From Comamonas testosteroni (GTDB lineage: Bacteria > Pseudomonadota > Gammaproteobacteria > Burkholderiales > Burkholderiaceae_C), in the NCBI RefSeq assembly GCF_000761245.1, contig NZ_AWOR01000001.1, positions 372,001-436,000 on the forward strand: 64,000 nucleotides of DNA, given 5' to 3'. A program made the position numbers and the translations under genes. Numbering within the stretch: the first letter of the stretch is position 1; every line of letters begins with the position of its first letter. The notes below the pieces were generated by a model that did no database searches, was not told where the DNA came from, and worked only from the letters and a program-made list of their open reading frames with translations. Positions 61,291 through 64,000 of this stretch are shown here, piece by piece.

Positions 61291-63033
61291 ATGAAATTGA
61301 ATCAGTTCTCGGTGTCACAAAAGCTGTGGGCTTTGGTGATTGGCTTGCTGGCGGGCTTGCTGCTGGTGTCTGCAGGCAGTCTGATCTATCTGGATCGCGT
61401 CTATGTGAGCATCTCCAAGGAGGCCACACGTACCCGAACGGCCGCCAGCATTGCCAGCGAGTGGCGCCATCTGACCGAGCAAAGCGTGGATCGCTCCATC
61501 GTTGCCGCCATCTCTTCCGAAGAGAATCTGGTGGAGCAGCAGCGCAAGCTGATGAGTGACGGGATTGCGCATATCACCGAGCTGCAGAAAAAGCTCAACG
61601 AACTGGTCACCGACGAGGAATCGCGCAAGGTGCTGGATGAAGTCGCCGAGCGCAGGCGCGTGACGCTGGAGAGCAATGCCGCCGTGCAGGCCGCGCGCAA
61701 GGACAATGATTTTGCGACGGCCTTCGATCTGGTTGAAAAGCAGCTGCGTCCCAACGCCAAGGTCTACGTGGATGCGCAGCGCAAGTTTGTGCAGTTGCAG
61801 GAGCAACGCAGCCAGCGTGCGATTGCCGATGGCGAAGCACGCCAGTCTCAGGCCTATGTGGCTATCGGTCTGGTTTGCGGCTTGATCGTTCTGCTCGGTC
61901 TGGCGATGGCGGCTCTGATCCTGCGCTCGATCATCGCTCCGTTGAATGAGGCGGTAACTCTGGCCGACTCCATCGCTGCCGGCGATTTGACGGCCACCGT
62001 CCGCAATGACCGTCATGACGAACTTGGCCGTCTGCTCAAGTCCCTGAACGCCATGGCCGAGCGTCTGCGCTCCGTGGTCGGCCAGGTGCGCTCGGGCGTG
62101 GAATCCGTCTCCTCGGCTTCGGGCCAGATCGCCACGGGCAACCAGGACCTGTCGGCTCGCACCGAGCAGACGGCGGCCAACCTCGAGGAAACGGCGGCTA
62201 GCATGGAAGAGCTGACGGCCACCGTCACCCAGTCTGCCGACACTGCGCGTCAGGCCAATCAGCTGGCATCGACAGCCGCCCAGGCGGCCGAGCAAGGCGG
62301 TCGCGTGGTGCAGCAGGTGGTGCAGAGCATGGGCCAGATCACCGACAGCAGCCGCAAGATTGCCGACATCATCGGTGTGATCGACTCGATTGCCTTCCAG
62401 ACCAATATCCTGGCCCTGAATGCGGCTGTGGAAGCGGCCCGCGCCGGCGAGCAGGGCCGTGGCTTTGCCGTGGTGGCGGGCGAGGTGCGCAGCCTGGCGC
62501 AGCGTAGTGCCGAGGCCGCCAAGGAGATCAAGCAGCTCATCACCACCAGCGTGGACAATGTGCAGTCGGGCTCGCAGCAGGTGGAACTGGCGGGCCAGAG
62601 CATGAGCGAGATCGTGGCCAGCGTGCGCCGCGTCAGCGACCTGATCGGCGAGATCACGGCCTCGTCCACCGAGCAGCGTGACGGCATCAACCAGGTCAAT
62701 CAGGCGGTGAGCAATCTGGACCAGATGACGCAGCAGAACGCGGCGCTGGTGGAAGAGTCGAGTGCGGCAGCGTTGTCCATGCAGGAGCAGGCGCGCCGCC
62801 TGGCCGAAGTGGTCTCAGTCTTCAAGCTCGGTCATGAAACCGGCTATGCCAAGGCGGCTGCTCCCCTGCGCCCGGCCAGCCGTGCCATGCCAGCCATGGC
62901 GCCAGTGAAGCAGACTGCAGCAGTCAGGCCAGCGATCAAGAAAGCGCCTGGTGGTCCGGCTCCCACTGCACTGAGTGCCAGCAAGGCCAAGCCTGCTGCG
63001 GACTCTGACGATGGGGACTGGGAAACGTTCTAA
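61291..63033 (+). CDS. Methyl-accepting chemotaxis protein with four-helix-bundle sensor and DWETF tether
   Basis: This 580-residue chemoreceptor has membrane helices at about residues 12-34 and 191-214. Between them is a helical periplasmic domain of about 155 residues, compatible with a 4HB-type ligand-binding module. HAMP ([20 protein letters not shown]) and the signalling domain follow, with tip [20 protein letters not shown]. After an Ala/Pro-rich linker the protein ends DGDWETF, whose DWETF matches the xWxxF pentapeptide that docks CheR and CheB. A sigma-28 promoter precedes it. The ligand is unknown. Confidence 0.95.
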   Translation: MKLNQFSVSQKLWALVIGLLAGLLLVSAGSLIYLDRVYVSISKEATRTRTAASIASEWRHLTEQSVDRSIVAAISSEENLVEQQRKLMSDGIAHITELQKKLNELVTDEESRKVLDEVAERRRVTLESNAAVQAARKDNDFATAFDLVEKQLRPNAKVYVDAQRKFVQLQEQRSQRAIADGEARQSQAYVAIGLVCGLIVLLGLAMAALILRSIIAPLNEAVTLADSIAAGDLTATVRNDRHDELGRLLKSLNAMAERLRSVVGQVRSGVESVSSASGQIATGNQDLSARTEQTAANLEETAASMEELTATVTQSADTARQANQLASTAAQAAEQGGRVVQQVVQSMGQITDSSRKIADIIGVIDSIAFQTNILALNAAVEAARAGEQGRGFAVVAGEVRSLAQRSAEAAKEIKQLITTSVDNVQSGSQQVELAGQSMSEIVASVRRVSDLIGEITASSTEQRDGINQVNQAVSNLDQMTQQNAALVEESSAAALSMQEQARRLAEVVSVFKLGHETGYAKAAAPLRPASRAMPAMAPVKQTAAVRPAIKKAPGGPAPTALSASKAKPAADSDDGDWETF

Positions 63034-63059
63034 ATCAGCAAGTCGGCATCCGCTTGCAG

Positions 63060-63094
63060 GCCCGCCGCTTCTGACAGGAAGCGGTGGGCTTTTT
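63060..63094 (+). terminator. Terminator after the second chemoreceptor gene
   Basis: GCCCGCCGCTTC pairs with GAAGCGGTGGGC (G-U pairs included) around a 6-nt loop and is followed by TTTTTCC. A further GCCGCCGC/GCGGCGGC hairpin without a useful T run lies at about 63124-63150. Confidence 0.8.
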
Positions 63095-63167
63095 CCTGGT
63101 GTAGGGCGCAGCGTGAAACGGACAGCCGCCGCGTCCGCAGCGGCGGCTTTCCTGGCTGGGGCGGAGA

Positions 63168-64000
63168 TCAGAAGCCCATGTTGCCGGCACCGCCCTCGAA
63201 GTCCTGCGCGGCTTCCACGAGAAACTGCACCTTACGTTCGCCGCGCCATTCGTTGATGTCCAGGCGATAGGCCAGGGTGGTGCGCGTGGGCAGCGGGTCG
63301 GTGTGGTTGAACCAGATGCCGTCGATCTTGGAGCCATGGTGCAGCAGCTCCAGCTTCAGATGCTTTTCGCCGACCAGGCGCTGCGAGGTGATTTCCAGCT
63401 CTTCGCTGAAAGTCGGCGCGGCAAAGCCCTGGCCCCAGACGGCCAGCTGCATTTGTTCGATCAGGCCGGTGTCCAGCCACTGGGGCGACAGCGGCCCGTC
63501 GGTCTCCAGCCTGCGCGTCAGCGTGGCGGCATCCAGCCACTCCCTGGCGACCTGGGCAAAAGCCTGCTCGAACTCGTCAAAGTGCGCTTCCTCTATGGTG
63601 CAGCCTGCCGCCATGGCGTGGCCGCCAAAACGCAGTATCAGACCGGGGTGACGCTTGCTGACGAGGTCCAGCGCATCGCGCAGATGAAAGCCTGGAATGG
63701 AGCGGCCCGAGCCCTTGAGCTCATGCTCCTTGCCCGGAGCGCCGCTGGCTGCAAACACAAACGTGGGCCGGTGCAGCTTGTCCTTGATGCGCGAGGCCAC
63801 CACACCGACCACGCCTTCGTGAAAGTCGGGGTCGAACACGCTGATGGCAGGCGGCGGTGTCATGCCGTCCTCGCACAGACCCTCGGCCATGAGCAGGGCA
63901 TGCTCGCGCATGCTGACTTCGATCTCGCGGCGCTCGCGGTTGATGCTGTCCAGCATGCGTGCCAGATTGTCGGCGCGGCTGACATCTTCTGTGGTCAGGC
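63168..64000 (-). CDS. recJ: Single-stranded-DNA exonuclease RecJ, C-terminal part (5' end outside window)
   Basis: The frame is open to the window edge, giving about the last 277 residues. DPDFHEGVVGVVASRIKDKLHRPTFVF, GSGRSIPGFHLRDAL and the DHHA1 motif RFGGHAMAAGCTIEE are typical of RecJ. The C-terminal OB-like domain contains the segment HLKLELLHHGSKIDGIWFNHTD. RecJ degrades 5'-ended single strands in recombination and mismatch repair. The N-terminal DHH catalytic domain is not in the window. Confidence 0.94.
   Translation of the reverse strand, partial: LTTEDVSRADNLARMLDSINRERREIEVSMREHALLMAEGLCEDGMTPPPAISVFDPDFHEGVVGVVASRIKDKLHRPTFVFAASGAPGKEHELKGSGRSIPGFHLRDALDLVSKRHPGLILRFGGHAMAAGCTIEEAHFDEFEQAFAQVAREWLDAATLTRRLETDGPLSPQWLDTGLIEQMQLAVWGQGFAAPTFSEELEITSQRLVGEKHLKLELLHHGSKIDGIWFNHTDPLPTRTTLAYRLDINEWRGERKVQFLVEAAQDFEGGAGNMGF

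Overview
The window looks like a chromosomal segment of a betaproteobacterium of the family Comamonadaceae, most probably Comamonas or a close relative. The evidence is high GC with strong third-position GC bias, the gene orders fmdB-DUF502-aspS-nudB, lolB-ispE-tRNA-Gln-prs-rplY-pth and ubiE-Tim44-ubiJ-ubiB, a Bug-type (TctC) binding protein, and two families of short intergenic repeats. The genus is inferred. There is no phage, insertion sequence, CRISPR array, rRNA operon or obvious genomic island. Genes are densely packed and nearly all intact; only the Sel1 gene at the left edge and recJ at the right edge are cut by the window.

Layout. 1-1.6 kb: the end of a Sel1-repeat gene and a Bug solute-binding protein. 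1.7-7.0 kb (minus): ugpBAECQ for glycerol-3-phosphate and glycerophosphodiester uptake, with Pho-box-like sites upstream. 7.5-11.4 kb: a giant FAD/Fe-S D-lactate-dehydrogenase-like oxidoreductase. 11.5-18.3 kb: HIT protein, DUF971 protein, ubiE, a Tim44-like protein, ubiJ, ubiB (ubiquinone synthesis) and a sodium:solute symporter. 18.4-23.6 kb: fmdB, DUF502, aspS, nudB, an EEP-family hydrolase and folE; nudB and folE both serve folate/pterin synthesis. 23.8-25.4 kb: EamA and LysE exporters. 25.6-31.0 kb (minus): a dipeptide/oligopeptide-type ABC importer. 31.2-37.4 kb: a small ferredoxin on plus, then on minus TPR protein, lolB, ispE, tRNA-Gln, prs, rplY and pth. 37.5-41.7 kb: mutM, a dynamin-like GTPase and mutY.

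41.7-49.3 kb (minus): nadK, recN, rapZ, creB, creC, creD and an unknown 93-residue protein; creD has its own perfect CreB-binding tag. 49.3-50.7 kb: hrcA and two tRNA genes. 50.7-55.7 kb (minus): an operon of an OmpR-type regulator, a secreted LysM/FecR protein and a CHASE2 histidine kinase, the most system-like and least described unit here. 55.7-64 kb: trpS, a site-2 protease, a YciO/Sua5-family protein, a PHP phosphoesterase and the 3' part of recJ, with two chemoreceptors on plus. One chemoreceptor has almost no periplasmic domain; the other has a near-perfect sigma-28 promoter and a C-terminal DWETF tether.

How it fits together. Most of the window is housekeeping: quinone and folate/nucleotide synthesis, translation, base-excision repair and outer-membrane lipoprotein insertion. 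Regulatory logic readable from the DNA includes PhoB control of ugp, CreB control of creD, FliA control of the second chemoreceptor and many rho-independent terminators. No clear-cut new defence or biosynthetic system is visible. The best candidates for undescribed biology are the CHASE2-LysM/FecR-regulator operon, the dynamin-like GTPase with an unusual P-loop and a palindrome upstream, the Tim44-like protein among the ubi genes, and the stop-codon-proximal repeat family.
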